A stretch of 64,000 nucleotides of DNA from Areca catechu (GCA_021397845.1 CM038039.1:6007731-6071730); one strand, 5' to 3'; positions 1 to 10,704 are shown, counted from the first letter of the stretch. Translations and numbers: made by a program. Notes: a model not told the origin generated them from the letters alone.

Positions 1-503
1 TTATATTTTGTAGGACTCACCATCCCATCAACAAATTCTTGAATTCTGAGGAGACAAAAACTCAACAGTAGATTACATAGGTCCAAATAGATGTTTGAAA
101 ATCAAAAATTTACCCATCTAATCATCAGTGAACTGCTGCAAGCTCAGATTAAGTATAGATAGGTAAATAATCAAATACGTATTTACGTAAAAAAAAAAGG
201 AAAGTAAAGCAAAACTAGTTCCGTTTCTTCTTCTTTCCTTTTTGTACATATATTTATTTAAAATTAATCAAATTGTGCAGGGAAAGTACCTTATTTCTTC
301 CGCATTCCATAAAAAAAAAAAAATAATCTCAGTTTCTTTAAATAAAAAGAAAAAAAAAGAAGGGATGGTCCAACAACCCATACCCTGCCATCAGATCCCA
401 GTGTTCTGACAGAATACAAAGCACACCCAAAAACAAACACTAAAGTTACAAAAAGTAGTCCTTCTACGTAATTTATTTGATTCCAAATCAATCACCCAAT
501 TAC
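1..503 (-). other. Intron 1 of the OHP2-like gene (partial)
   Basis: On the minus strand a canonical donor (CAG|GTAATT) follows the last recognisable codons of the upstream exon at 504, so the rest of the window down to base 1 reads as intron. It is AT-rich with A-runs near 310-325 and 348-358. No exon coding for the expected transmembrane helix of the protein is present here, so that exon must lie beyond the left edge or be lost. Confidence 0.6.
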
Positions 504-912
504 CTGCCATTTATGATCTCGTTTTTGCCCATGAAGCCAAAGAAGGGTCCCTGATCCGCCTCCTCGAATTCTTCTGCTTAAAATACTCCTGCAGGTCCTT
601 GGCCACCTTCCTCTGGTACTCCAAAGTCACCACCTGCTCCGTCGGCACTGCCGCTTTCGCAGGCTTGGGAGGAGACTGAGATGGGGTGGCTGGTTTCATG
701 GGAGGAGTAGGAGAGAGCGATGGAGGAGGAGAAAGAGGGGGAGAGGGAGAAGGAGGAGGAGAAGTGGACAGAGAAGGAACTGCAGGTCTCCTCAGAGGGC
801 CCTCAGCTTTGGAGCTCCTAATAATGGTGGATGACTTTAAAGAGAACCTACATGGATGAGAAGGAGGAGGGATTTTGATCTTAATGGAAGGGATGGAAGG
901 AGCTACAAACAT
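504..912 (-). CDS. OHP2: One-helix protein 2-like, chloroplast; exon 1 with apparent frameshift
   Basis: OHP2 is a thylakoid one-helix member of the light-harvesting-like family that works with OHP1 and HCF244 in photosystem II reaction-centre assembly (known for the family). Seen here: an ATG at 912, a basic Ser-rich presequence like a transit peptide, the family signature AEGPLRRP, a long Pro/Ser linker, then TLEYQRKVAKDLQEYFKQK. Directly after KQK, near 569-572, the open frame changes to unrelated residues and stops. The +1 frame instead gives EEADQGPFFGF and then KNEIINGR, the conserved chlorophyll-binding-type motif, ending at donor GCAG|GTAA (504/503). One base is therefore missing relative to the family. 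It could be a real null allele, a pseudogene or a one-base assembly error. The helix exon is off the window. Confidence 0.78.
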
Positions 913-1264
913 GTCTTCTTCCTCTGGTTCTTCTCCGTTTCCTGTTCTGGCTTTTCTTTGGGAAGAAAAGCGGTGGAAAACGAACGGTGGGAAGGAAAAA
1001 AAAGGAAAGATACAAAAGAAAAGGGTTTAAATCCAGTTGGTGTGGATAAGATGCGGCCAAGTTTTCCAAGGAGAGCTCCGAGAATTGGGTTAAGGTGTCA
1101 GGTTCGGGTCTGCTAACTGCTCTGCTATTTAGTTCAACCCAACCATGCATTAAAAAGGACCCACACCCCCCCCCCGGCGGTCCGGGCCAGACTAACTTGG
1201 TCCTATTAAGTTGGGAAATGGATGTTGATAGGAATATTAATATGTATATTTTTGATGTTTGATC
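913..1264 (-). other. 5' UTR and promoter region of the OHP2-like gene
   Basis: About 350 bp separate the OHP2-like start codon from the first repeat of the Tat element on the right, so the native promoter must be compact. A TATA-like ATTTAAA lies near 1023-1029 when read on the minus strand, but I cannot place the transcription start. A C-run is at about 1166-1176. No other gene is seen. Confidence 0.35.
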
Positions 1265-1498
1265 AAGGAATAAGTGCAGAGAAAGTGGATAGAATAATCT
1301 GCGTTTGATACTGATATAGCACAATTGCTGACATGGAGTCCATGTTGGCTGCCGCGTTGACAGAAAAGGCCATCTAGATGAAGGAATAAGTGCAGAGAAC
1401 AAGTGGATAGAATAATCTGCGTTTAATACTAATGTAGCACAATCGTTGGCATGGAGCCCATGCTGGTGGCCGCGCTAACAGAAAAGGCCATCTATATG
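1265..1498. repeat. Tandem pair, period 116 bp
   Basis: Two direct copies, 1265-1380 and 1381-1498, both open with AAGGAATAAGTGCAGAGAA and close with GAAAAGGCCATCTA. They differ by scattered substitutions and a 2-bp indel. They lie at the left border of the Tat LTR region and may belong to it. Confidence 0.8.
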
Positions 1499-1548
1499 CG
1501 ACGACCAAATGAAGATCTGAAGGTGAGCCTTTGGTCAACGCTAGATCC

Positions 1549-2180
1549 CATCCGGGGTTGAGCTCCCGATTGAGATCGTGCTCATGCATTCTGGGATCAA
1601 GCTCCCGAATTAGAGCTCCCCCTATCCTGCCGAGGGCGAGCCCCTAGCTGAGGTCAGCTCCCATCTGAGGTCAAGCTCTCGATCGAGGTCATGCTCATGC
1701 ATTCCGGGATCGAGCTCCCGAGATAGAGCTCTCCCTATCCTACCGATGGCGAGCACCGGCTGAGGTCATGCTCATGCATTTCGGGGTGAGCTCCTGAGAT
1801 AGAGCTTCTCTTATCTTATCGAGGGCGAGCCCTCGGCTGAGGTCAGCTTCCATTCGGGGTCGAGCTCCTAGTCGAGATCGTGCTCATGCATTCCAGGATC
1901 GAGCTCTCGAGTTAGAGTTCCCTTTATCCTGCCAAGGACGAGCCCTTGATCGAGGTCAGCTCCCATTCGGGATCGAGCTCCCTGCCAAGGTGTGCTCATA
2001 CATTCCGGGGTCGAGCTCCCGAGATAGAGCTCGTCCTATCCTACCGAGGGCGAGCCCCTGGTCGAGGTCAGCTCCCATCTGGGGTCGAGCTCTCGGTTGT
2101 AGTTGTGCTCATGTTTTCCGGGGTCGAGCTCCTGAGATACAGCTCTCCCCATCCAACCAAGGCCGAAGTTCTTGCTAGAA
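1549..2180. repeat. 112-113 bp tandem array inside the LTR
   Basis: Copies start near 1549, 1662, 1851, 1964 and 2076, plus one shortened copy (about 83 bp) near 1768. Each contains GGTCGAGCTC, then TGCTCATGCATTCCGGG, then CCTATCCTACCGAGGGCGAG, then GGTCAGCTCCCAT. Spacing is 112-113 bp. The copies are diverged, so the array is old. It sits in the U3 part of the LTR upstream of the TATA box. Confidence 0.85.
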
Positions 2181-2716
2181 GCAAAACAGATAGAAGATCA
2201 ATAGAGGTTTAGACCATACCGTGGAAGCTCCCAGCTATCTGCAACCTCTGGAAAGTGGTGAACACCCTACCAGAGATTCACACTCTGCAAACGTGCCACT
2301 CGCACGTTCTGTGCAATGCGTACTCCACTAGGTTCCAGGCCTTGTGGCGTGCCGCCTTATCCAAGACCGTGCAACCGGGAGGCTCCAACCCTCGCTACAC
2401 AAAATCTGTACCTCCTCCAAGAGGAGTATTCTATTAAGGCCCTAGATCCTGCAACACTCCGACTATTCCTCTTGGAATAGAATGCCCCACCATGGCTTGG
2501 GGCTTAGCGGCATGGTGCCCGCCCCTCCCATGAGAAATTGCACTATCAGAGGGACAAGATTTATACTACGTTGGCAAATGCCCCTAATAGAAGGATCTCC
2601 TTACGAGGACCGGTCCAACAGGGGAGAGGCCGCGGATAAAGGAAATCCCTCCCGAAAGGGATACTAGGAAAGAGACATCTTAGTGAAGCCCTGGACTTGG
2701 TTTGGGCCATCTTTCT

Positions 2717-2725
2717 TATATAAAA
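2717..2725 (+). promoter_or_regulatory. TATA box of the Tat LTR
   Basis: TATATAAAA, followed by a purine-rich stretch. It is placed about 385 bp before the LTR end, as expected for a plant LTR promoter driving the gag region to the right. Confidence 0.6.
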
Positions 2726-3101
2726 TAGAAGAAAGGACCCCCGAGAGAGAGGAGAGAGGCAACTGGTAAGACTCAGAGATCAAACGGGCAAGGAACTAGC
2801 CAAGGATACCTCCCAGTTCTCTGATCTCCACTCGACCCTGTCTTTCCATTTCTTACATCTCATCTTTCACCCTCTACGCGAAGAAATCCAAGCTCTCCGT
2901 TACAGAGGTTTTGTTCTCCTTGATCATCCCAACTGCTTGATCGTCGGAGTGTTCCTGCCGGAATCCCCAGCTCAGGTTTCCTCTCTTTTGCAGGTTATGC
3001 CGGCTCTGAAGCTGACTGGGGAAGAGGACCAAGCACACATGGAAGCTCGACGAGTCCGCAATATGTCAGAGCTACAGGCCACGATAATCTAGGTGACAAC
3101 A

Positions 3102-3124
3102 GATTGGTGCACCAAGTAGGGGGG
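3102..3124 (+). other. Primer-binding-like site of the Tat element
   Basis: GATTGGTGCACCAAGTAGGG directly follows the LTR end. The same position in the minus-strand relative reads GATTGGTACGCCAGGTAAGG (around 44520-44498). In this lineage the equivalent segment is normally a TGGCGCC-type primer site; both copies here are mutated. Confidence 0.5.
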
Positions 3125-4700
3125 AGACGCAGAAATGCCATTGACTATGGAAGTTCTGGCAATAAGTCCCCCCACCACAAGGACACCCGTGGACATCCAC
3201 GGCCTCATGATGACAACGCACGCAAGGGAGGCTTCCGCCAGCCGTGCATGGTGCCCCCTCATCATGGCGACCCACAAAGCCCAGAGGGGGAGCTCCCCAC
3301 TCCACCACCGCCGCCTTCGGTGGATCCCCAAATCATTGCACTAGTCCAGCATGTCCATGCCCTAGCTATGACGATGCGCCAGCTCCACCAGAGACACCGG
3401 TCCCTAGCAACATAGAAGCAGCCAGGGACACCGGTGGCCCATGCTATCGATCCCCGTACCAGCTTATGGTCCTTCCAGGATGGGCCATTACATGCGACCT
3501 CCCACCTACGGGGAGACCACCAGACGGTCGGGAAAAAGCAGCATGATGGCTTGACCGACCGAGAGAGTCGCTCCCTGGCCTCGGACCATGGTGCATTCTC
3601 GCACCAATGGCATCGGCATGGCCGGGAACTTAGGCGAGAGTTCCTCTACTCTGTATCCCTTTATCCTTGACAGCCTCCGTCGAAGGGTCCACAAACAAGG
3701 CCATCTATCGCTAGGCGGAAAGGCACCTCGAAGAGCAGGAGTGCAAACTAGCTGACCTGTCCCACCGGTTTGCTGAGATTCAGGGCTCCCTCGGTGAGCT
3801 CGTGGGTTACGACACCCGTCCACCCTTCTCTCGCAGAACCCAAGTGGAACCGATCCCTAGCTGGTTCCGTATGCCTTAGGTTGACCCCTATAACGGGACA
3901 ACCGACCTCCTGGACCACCTGAAAAGCTATAAGGCCCTTATGAGGATCCATGGGGCCATCGATGCTCTCCTCTACATTACCTTCCCGGGTACCTTCTGGA
4001 AGGTTGCTCGAGATTGGTTCTCCAGACTTGAGTCAGAAAGTATTGACTCTTTCGCCCAATTGGAGAAAAACTTTGTGGCGCACTTTGATGCATGTAGAAA
4101 GGTACCACGTGAAGCCGACAGTCTCTTCTCGATCCACCAGCAAGATCGAGAGCCCCTCTAGGACTACATGTCCTGGTTTAAAGCCGCTACCCTGGAGATT
4201 TATCATCTCGATGAGCCGTCGCCATACTGGCCTTGAAGAGGGGACTCAGGACCTCTCACTTCACCTACTCCCTCGACAAGAAACCTCTAAAGACTTACTT
4301 GGACCTCCTCCTCCGGGCCCACAAGTACATCCACACGAAGGAGGCCAACCACACTTGGAGGGAGCTGGACGGGAGGCCGTTGAAGAGACAAGCCAGGGGG
4401 ACATTCGGCCCCTGGGCCTTGAAGGCCACACTGCCCCATGGCCAGGAGCCAAGCCTAGAGTCGACCCCACCAAGAAAAAAAAGTCCACTCCTCTCCTCAC
4501 CCGAGAGCAAAGATCTTGATGGAGATCGAGGATGAGCGCTTCCTGCACCGTCCTCCATTGTTGAGGTCATTCGCTGGATGCGACAGATCCTGCTACTGGC
4601 ATTTCCATCGGGTTCATGGCCACGACACTGAGGAATGCCGCCACCTGAAGAGAGAGATAGAAGATCTGATCAAGCACAGCTACCTTAGGAAGTAGTGGAG
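3125..4700 (+). pseudogene. gag: Gag of plus-strand Tat/Gypsy element, broken
   Basis: This encodes a decayed Gag. The Retrotrans_gag core is readable at about 3850-4200: DPYNGTTDLLDHLKSYKALM (with a stop just before it), then DALLYITFPGTFWKVARDWF and SFAQLEKNFVAHFDACR. It closely matches the gag fragment of the minus-strand element (PYDGTTDLLDHLESYKTLM). Further on, near 4590-4680, CYWHFHRVHGHDTEEC is the C-terminal zinc-binding motif typical of Tat Gag, followed by REIEDLIKHSYL. Several in-frame stops (for example before DYMSWFKAA at 4161) and frameshifts break it. The N-terminal 700 bp are low-complexity and not recognisable. Confidence 0.8.
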
Positions 4701-4859
4701 GGAGGAGCGCCTCTAGCAGCCCAGAATGAAGAACCCTGACCACTCACCATCGTTAATTGGCCCACTAAGAAGTCGGTCGGGATGATCTCCTGGGGGCTAG
4801 GGAGAATTTCAAAAAGGGCTAGGGGAGAGAGGAGAATGATGATGTACTCCCCTATGAGA

Positions 4860-6625
4860 GAGAAGGGTCGACTAGGGTAGATAATCCAAATAATGATGCT
4901 GTCATCATAGAAATGATGATAGCAAAACACCCTGTAAAAATAATTATGGTTGACAGTGGAAGCTCTGCTGACATCTTTTTTTCTATGACGATAGCGAAAT
5001 ATCCTGTAAAAAGAATTATGGTTGATAGTGGAAGCTCTGCTGACATCCTTTTTTATGATGCTTTTGTAAGGATAAACTTATCCACTGACCAAATAAAGTC
5101 GATGTTCACACCCTTATTGGGCTTCACCGGGGATTCGATTGGAGTTGAAGGAGAGATCACACTCCCAATAACCATCGAGATGCTATCTCGGCAAAGCATC
5201 GTACTGATGACATTCACCGTTGTGAGGCTTCCTTCTCCTTACAATGCGATCCTGGGGCATCCTGGACTCAACCCCCTTGATGCCACCATCTCCACCCGGC
5301 ATCTCCTTATCTAGTTTCCCACTCCCTAGGGGATTGGAGAAATGAGAGGATCTTGGCAGCCAGTCCAGCACTACCTACAGACGATCCTAGGAGCATGAGA
5401 GGCTACGCACGAACCGGTCATCGACCAATTAGGCCCGACAGATCTGGAGCCAAAGGGTGGGCCGGTCGAACCCCTATTATCTTCCCCCTGGAGCAGGATC
5501 CCCTAAAGATGGTACAAGTGAGAGCCTTGCTGCCCGAAGAGGAGAGATCCCATCTGCTCAGCTTCTTGTGAGCCAATACAGATGTCTTCGCCTGGACTGC
5601 AACGAACATGCCCAGGATCCGGCCTGAGGTGATCACCTATAGGTTAAACGTCGACCCCAACTACCATCCAATCCGGTAGAAAAAGAGAAGCTTTGCCCCG
5701 AAGCGGCAAAAGGTAATTGATGAGGAAGTCGAAAAGCTACTCGCGGCAGGCTTCATCCATGAGGTACGGTATCTTGACTGGCTTGCTAATGTAGTGATGG
5801 TCAAGAAGCTTTTGAAAAGTGAAGGATCTGTATGGATTACACCGACCTCAACCAGGCATGTCTGAAGGACAGCTTCCCGCTTTCCAAGATTGACTAGCTA
5901 GTGGATGCAACCTCGGGCCACAAGCTCCTTAGTTTTATGGATGCGATCTCCGGATACAATCAAATCCGCATCCACGCGGAGGACAAGGAGCACATAGCAT
6001 TTATGACCATCAGAGATACATATTACTACAAGATGATGCCTTTTGGTCTCAAGAATGCAGGGACCACGTACCAGCGTCTGGTCAATAGGGTCTTCAAACA
6101 CCAAATCGACCATAATATGTAGGTATACATGGATGACATACTTGTCATGAGTGGCCAGGAGTCGGACCACATTGCCGACTTGGTGAAGGCCTTTGACAAC
6201 CTCCGCCTTTACTAGATGAAACTGAATCCCGCCAAATACATGTTTGACATTGCAGCGGAAAAGTTCCTGGGATTCATGATCATCCAAAGGGGGATAGAAG
6301 CCAACCCAGAGAAGATCTAAGTGATCATAGACATGAGACACCCTGTCTCCAAGAAGGAGGTTTAGTGCTTGAGTGGATGCATAGCAGCGTTAAGCCATTT
6401 CATCTCACGTTCCGTTGAGCACTGTCAGCCTTTCTTCAAGGTGCTGTGCAAGATACATAACTTCACTTGGATGGAGGAGTGCCGGGAGGCTTTCGAGGCA
6501 TTGAAGAAGCTTCTCGCCTCCCCTCCGTTGCTGTCTAAATTGAAGCCCGGGGAAGAGCTCCTCCTGTACTTGGAGGTCTCACTGAAGGCGATCAGCTGGG
6601 TGCTGGTCCGTACCCAGCACTTCTC
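4860..6625 (+). pseudogene. pol: Protease-RT-RNase H (partial) of plus-strand Tat/Gypsy element
   Basis: Domains in order: aspartic protease at 4913-5290, with the active-site motif VDSGSSADI present twice; RT at about 5640-6350 (EVEKLLAAGFIHEV, SFMDAISGYNQIRIHAEDKE, YYYKMMPFGLKNAGTTYQR, VYMDDILVMSGQ); then the connection and start of RNase H at 6369-6620 (FTWMEECREAFEALKKLLAS, LLLYLEVSLKAIS). The YMDD catalytic motif is intact, but stops occur between blocks, for example TAG before VYMDD at 6121 and after LRLY near 6214. Homology stops in RNase H near 6615-6625. Integrase and the 3' LTR are missing, so the element was truncated by a rearrangement. Confidence 0.88.
4921..5064 (+). repeat. 72-bp in-frame duplication of the protease active site
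   Basis: Copies 4921-4992 and 4993-5064, period exactly 72 bp (24 codons). Both carry the protease active-site segment MVDSGSSADI. They differ at several sites (AAACACCC against AAATATCC), so the duplication is not very recent, and the frame stays open through both copies. Confidence 0.85.
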
Positions 6626-6997
6626 TCTCCTTTTTTGAAGATTTTTAATAAATATTGATACCAATTGAATGTAACTCCCCTCAAAGAATTAGATTTGAAA
6701 ACAAGGAGAAGGAGTATCAGAGCAATATAAGTAAAGCATGATATCAAGAAAGTATTGAAAGTATCATATATGACAACAAATCTTTGGATGCTCCTCCAAA
6801 ATATTATTTTCCCTTAAAGATATGCATTCAGTAAGGAATAAAACATGAAAGCACAAGCATCATAATTTCAGATAATTTGAGATATGAACATAAATACTAA
6901 ATCTGAAATCAAAGATTTAAATTTTCAAGATATACAAGATTTTCAAAATGCAAAGGATTGATCATTTAAAAATTTTTAGCATGATTTCAAATTTATT

Positions 6998-7360
6998 TGA
7001 AATGATTTGACATCCATACAAATGCTAGAAGTAATATGATACCAAATCTAGCTATTGGATTACGGATTTTTCAATGTGCATACATTCTTCTTAAATGTAA
7101 CCCTTAACTATCAGTTCTATACTTGTTTCAAATCATTTCTAGTCTAAGCATGGATATGAAATGGAATACATTTCATGAAAACCATATGATTTGAAATGAT
7201 TTTGACTATCCATACAAATGTTAGAAGTAATGTAGTACCAAGTTTAGCTACCGGAGTAAGGATTTATCAATATGCATACTTTCTTTTTAAATATAATCCT
7301 TGACTACCAGTTCTATACTTGTTTCAAATTATTTCTAACTTAAGCATAGATGCAAAATTT
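6998..7360. repeat. Direct repeat pair, period about 194 bp
   Basis: Copies near 6998 and 7192 share TGAAATGATTTGAC, ATCCATACAAATG(C/T)TAGAAGTAAT and CAGTTCTATACTTGTTTCAAA in the same order, with scattered substitutions. Confidence 0.8.
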
Positions 7361-7414
7361 GAAAACACATAAATCATAACATTTCACTTGAAATAGTTTA
7401 AAACTATATTAATT

Positions 7415-7745
7415 AAAATCAAGTGAAAGTCTGATAATCACAAGTTTAATCATGAGAGCATGAAATCCATCAACATCAAAAAGTTCATGATCACAACAAA
7501 TGACTATTAGTCTAAACTTGATTCTAATTAATCAATTGAACTAATTTTCAAAGCAATATGCAACTTTTTAAAAAGTATTTTTCATGAAGTAATCAAAATC
7601 AAGTGAAGGTTTTATAATCACAAGTTTAATCATGATAGCATGAAATTCATCAACATTAAAAAGTTTATGATCATAACAAATGACTAGAAGTCTAAACTTG
7701 ATTCTAATTAAATATTTAAAATAATTTTTCAAAGTATAAATGATG
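7415..7745. repeat. Direct repeat pair, period about 180 bp
   Basis: Copies near 7415 and 7595 share AAAATCAAGTGAA, ATAATCACAAGTTTAATCAT and CTAAACTTGATTCTAATTAA in the same order. They follow straight after the 194-bp family. Confidence 0.8.
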
Positions 7746-7896
7746 CAATATTTGTAATAAATATTCACTATATTTTCAATTATAGAGGGAAATATTTAGA
7801 ATTTACCAATATATATAATCCTTCATTCATCATTTAGTCCAAAATATAGTAGGTCCACTTCTTTGATTTGTCTTGTACAGCTATTTTTCAAAAACT

Positions 7897-8998
7897 TCAT
7901 TTCTTCATGTTGGGATGCAAGACATTCCTGCAAAATAAACTAGGTGGACAATTTTGGTATCCAAACTTTCTTGGGTCCTTTAGGGTTAGTAAATATGGTT
8001 CTTTTTGGAATCCAAATTTTTTTAATTTATAAGAATATGTATTAAGTCCAAATTTTTCATATTTAAAGCATGCAATATTGGAAGAAGTAGCAATAAAAAA
8101 AATTATGTTTTTCAACTCAAGATTTTTATTTTTCTTTAAAAGCTCATCATTTGATACAAAAATCTTGGATCTTCTTAAAATTTCTATTTCATTTAATAAA
8201 ATATTTTTGTCATTTGAAAACTTATTGCATAACTCTTTCAAATCAAAATTTTGTTTTTATATTTTTTTCTTTAGAAAAATTATTCTTATCAATTTCTAAA
8301 ATATCAATCTTTACATTTAAATCATGATTTTTATTGGTATGATTGGTGTTCTCAAGAGAAAAAATATCAACATGCCTTTTTAATTTTTTGTGCTCAATTT
8401 TTAGTAATTTGTATTCGTGTACAAGATCATTAAATGCATCATGTAATTCATCAAAGATAAAATCATATTCATTTTTAGCACATACCTCTTCCTCATTTGC
8501 CGTGAAGCAAAAATTAATAACTTTTTGTTCTTCCTCCGAACTAGAATCTTTACTATCGCTCCAAGTTGTCATCATTGTCTTGAATTTCTTTTTGGCCTTG
8601 AGGGCTATTATCTTTTTCTTCTCTTGATCAACAACCACTTCTTTGTACCATAAATTCAACTCATGGGTCATGAGTGAACTAATAAGCTCCTCTAATGATA
8701 AGGTTTTTATATCTTTCGCTTCTTGGATTGCCGTCACCTTTGGATCCCATGATATTGGCAAAGATTTAAGAATTTTATTTACCAAATCAGCATTAGTATA
8801 GACTTTGCCAAGACTTTTCAATTCATTAACAATGGTCATAAATCTAGTATACATATCAGATATAGATTCATAATGCAGCATTTTAAACATTTCAAAAGAA
8901 TGAACAAGCATATTAATTTTAGTACTTTTTACTTGAAGAGTATCCTCATGAGTAATTTCAAGTGAATCCCATATCTCCTTCGCCGATGTGCAAAAACC
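7897..8998 (-). pseudogene. gag: Gag (UBN2 type) of a SIRE-like Copia element, 5'-truncated
   Basis: Read on the minus strand from about 8990, the protein begins inside the conserved block CTSAKEIWDSLEITHED and continues through INMLVHSFEMFKMLHYESIS, ADLVNKILKSLPISWDPKVT and LEELISSLMTHEL, all typical of the UBN2 Gag of SIRE/Maximus-type Copia elements. A Lys/Glu-rich coiled-coil-like tail follows to 8243, then a second frame to 7897. No CCHC knuckle and no pol follow. About the first hundred residues expected in this family are absent: the open frame runs straight into 33 bp of LTR sequence at 8991-9023. Confidence 0.82.
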
Positions 8999-9023
8999 CG
9001 GATGGATTTTGATATCCCCATCA

Positions 9024-9121
9024 TTCTCCTAGGGTGGGAAAAACTTGACTTTGTCGAGTCAGGCTCGATGCTGCAATTTTTTTTTTCTTAACGCTAATCC
9101 TCTCCCGCTCTGATACCAAAT
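9024..9121 (-). other. Leader and primer-binding site next to LTR A
   Basis: On the minus strand, after the LTR end, ATT is followed by TGGTATCAGAGC, the complement of initiator-Met tRNA used by Copia elements. The next 80 bp end in GAGAA before the LTR fragment. Confidence 0.8.
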
Positions 9122-9424
9122 TGATGGGATACAATAGGGGTAGGATTGTTGGTGATCCTAGAAGTCACCAAGATTAGGGTACTACTATTTTTTTTTTTGA
9201 TTTTTTTTTGTAGGGAGGTGGCGAAGGAATAATAGAGATGGAAGGCAGGAAAATTGGATACTCTACGGACTTGGAACTTACATTCACGGAGAGACCTCTC
9301 ACCTCTAGGACATCTCACCCACCCCACTACATATAGCCTAGGGCATCCCACCTATATTGCTACTAGGGCCGTGAAGGAAAATCTCTAAGACCATAGAGGG
9401 GACTCGACGGGGAAGGGGATAACT

Positions 9425-9559
9425 AGGGCCTCACACCCCTCGATGCTCGAAAGCGAAGGAATAGGATCTCACACCCCTCGACACTCGAAAGTGAAGGAAT
9501 AGGGTCTCACACCCCTTGAAGCCCAAAGGCGAAGGAAAGACGGGCCTCACACCCGCTCC
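9425..9559. repeat. 38-bp tandem repeats in LTR A
   Basis: Units at 9425, 9463 and 9501, plus a partial from 9540, each with TCTCACACCCCTCGA then CTCGAAAGCGAAGGAAT. Three full units and a shortened end. Confidence 0.9.
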
Positions 9560-9630
9560 TTATGGAGGCAGAAAGAAGAACCACTCTTCTCAAATCATCT
9601 TCATTATTCTCCTTAATACAAGAGGGGTGC

Positions 9631-9640
9631 CTTTATATAG
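9631..9640 (-). promoter_or_regulatory. TATA box of LTR A
   Basis: CTATATAAAG on the minus strand. Its orientation agrees with the primer-binding site and the gag reading direction. Confidence 0.6.
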
Positions 9641-10607
9641 GCTTACAAAACTTAGGACCCAAGTAAGGATAAGCATGAAATTTTCTAGGAATCCTAAACC
9701 CTCTCAAACTAATAATCCCAACAGACTTCAAACTAATATTCCTAATCTAAAACAAACCTGAAACTAAAATAGCTTCAAACTAATCAATACATCCAGATTA
9801 AAAAAATTAAAATAAATAAAATATAATCCAAATGCATCAAGATCTATGTTGAAAGAGGATCGTATCAGGATCTGTGCTGAGCTACTATGAAATCTATGCA
9901 GGCCTGATAGCAAAAGACTTCCTACTCTGAGAAGCATGTAGCTCTGAGATCCATGCAAGTTCTTCTCCTGTGACCGTGGAATTGAGGGAGGTGGAAGACG
10001 GGGGAGAGGGGCGCTCGGGTTCGGGCGGTGTGTCTGGTCGGTCGGGCTGTGGGTGACTCCGGGCGAAAGGGAGGAAGCGATCACGATTGGGGCCTAAGGA
10101 CGGTAATGGCGCAGGGCAATCGATGGTTGTTCATCGGAGGGAGGTCCAGTGGGGCATCGCGTGTAGAGATGGGGCCTCGATATGGGCGAAGAAGGGGGGT
10201 GGCCTACCAGATCTGGCAAGGGCAGCATCCTTTGGTGCGTAGCAGATTCCGGCGATGGAGATGACGGCAGAGGTCATCATGGCGAGGGGAGGAGGTCACC
10301 GTGGTAGCAGGGCGGTGGGACGGGTGTCGGGCATCGACAAGAGGTGGATGGCAGCACGGGCGAGGATGACCAGTGGACAGCGGGTTGGGCGGCTTCGATT
10401 GCACGGGTTGAGCGATCGGTGTAGGGCTGGTGGCGGTGTTGATGGATCGTGTGTTGGTCGTGATGGTGGAAGAAGATGACAGGAATAACTCAGGGATAAG
10501 TTGGGGATAAGTAGGGAATAAAGTGGGAATAGTGGGGATAAGTGGAATAACTGGAAAAAATATGGGAGAAAAGAAAAAAACCTAGAGGGATTTTGATGTC
10601 TCCATCA

Positions 10608-10704
10608 TTCTCCTGGGATGGAAAAAACTCAACTCCATCGAGTCAGGCTCGATGTTGCAATTTTTTTTCCTCGACCCTAATCCTCTCTAGCACTGATACC
10701 AAAT
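10608..10704 (-). other. Leader and mutated primer-binding site between LTR B and LTR A
   Basis: This is a second copy of the leader. Its primer-binding site reads TGGTATCAGTGC, one mismatch from the copy at 9121. An LTR start, not gag, follows it. Confidence 0.78.

Larger units (their letters stand above)
1505..3101 (+). mobile_element. 5' LTR region of a plus-strand Tat-lineage Gypsy element (left end uncertain)
   Basis: The right end is set by the dinucleotide CA of ACAACA at 3101, followed by a primer-binding-like site. A TATA box lies at 2717. Just before the LTR end, the block around 2938-2965 (GTCGGAGTGTTCCTGCCGGA) matches the corresponding part of the minus-strand Tat element LTR near 44650 (CATCGGAGTGTTCCTGCCAG on its own strand). 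That supports the same LTR family. The left end is not defined because no partner LTR is left. Confidence 0.5.
6626..7896. other. AT-rich segment without a recognisable gene
   Basis: This lies between the truncated Tat RNase H and the minus-strand SIRE-like gag. It holds two families of direct repeats (6998-7360 and 7415-7745) and no ORF with recognisable motifs. It may be internal sequence of the SIRE-like element that lost pol, or a separate unknown repeat. Confidence 0.5.
9122..10607 (-). mobile_element. LTR A (1486 bp)
   Basis: Bounded by inverted ends: plus-strand TGATGGGA at 9122 and TCTCCATCA at 10607. It aligns with LTR B over its full length, including the TATA region and the 38-bp array. 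It contains a G-rich part (about 9960-10480) and an A/T-rich end (10480-10600). Confidence 0.82.

Noticed and set aside
881..1402. 173-codon minus-strand ORF overlapping the OHP2-like start
   Set aside because: It runs through the OHP2-like 5' end in another frame and through the 116-bp repeats; composition is low-complexity and no family is recognisable.
3072..3331. Minus-strand ORFs over the Tat leader/gag start
   Set aside because: They are shadows on the strand opposite to gag with no motif.
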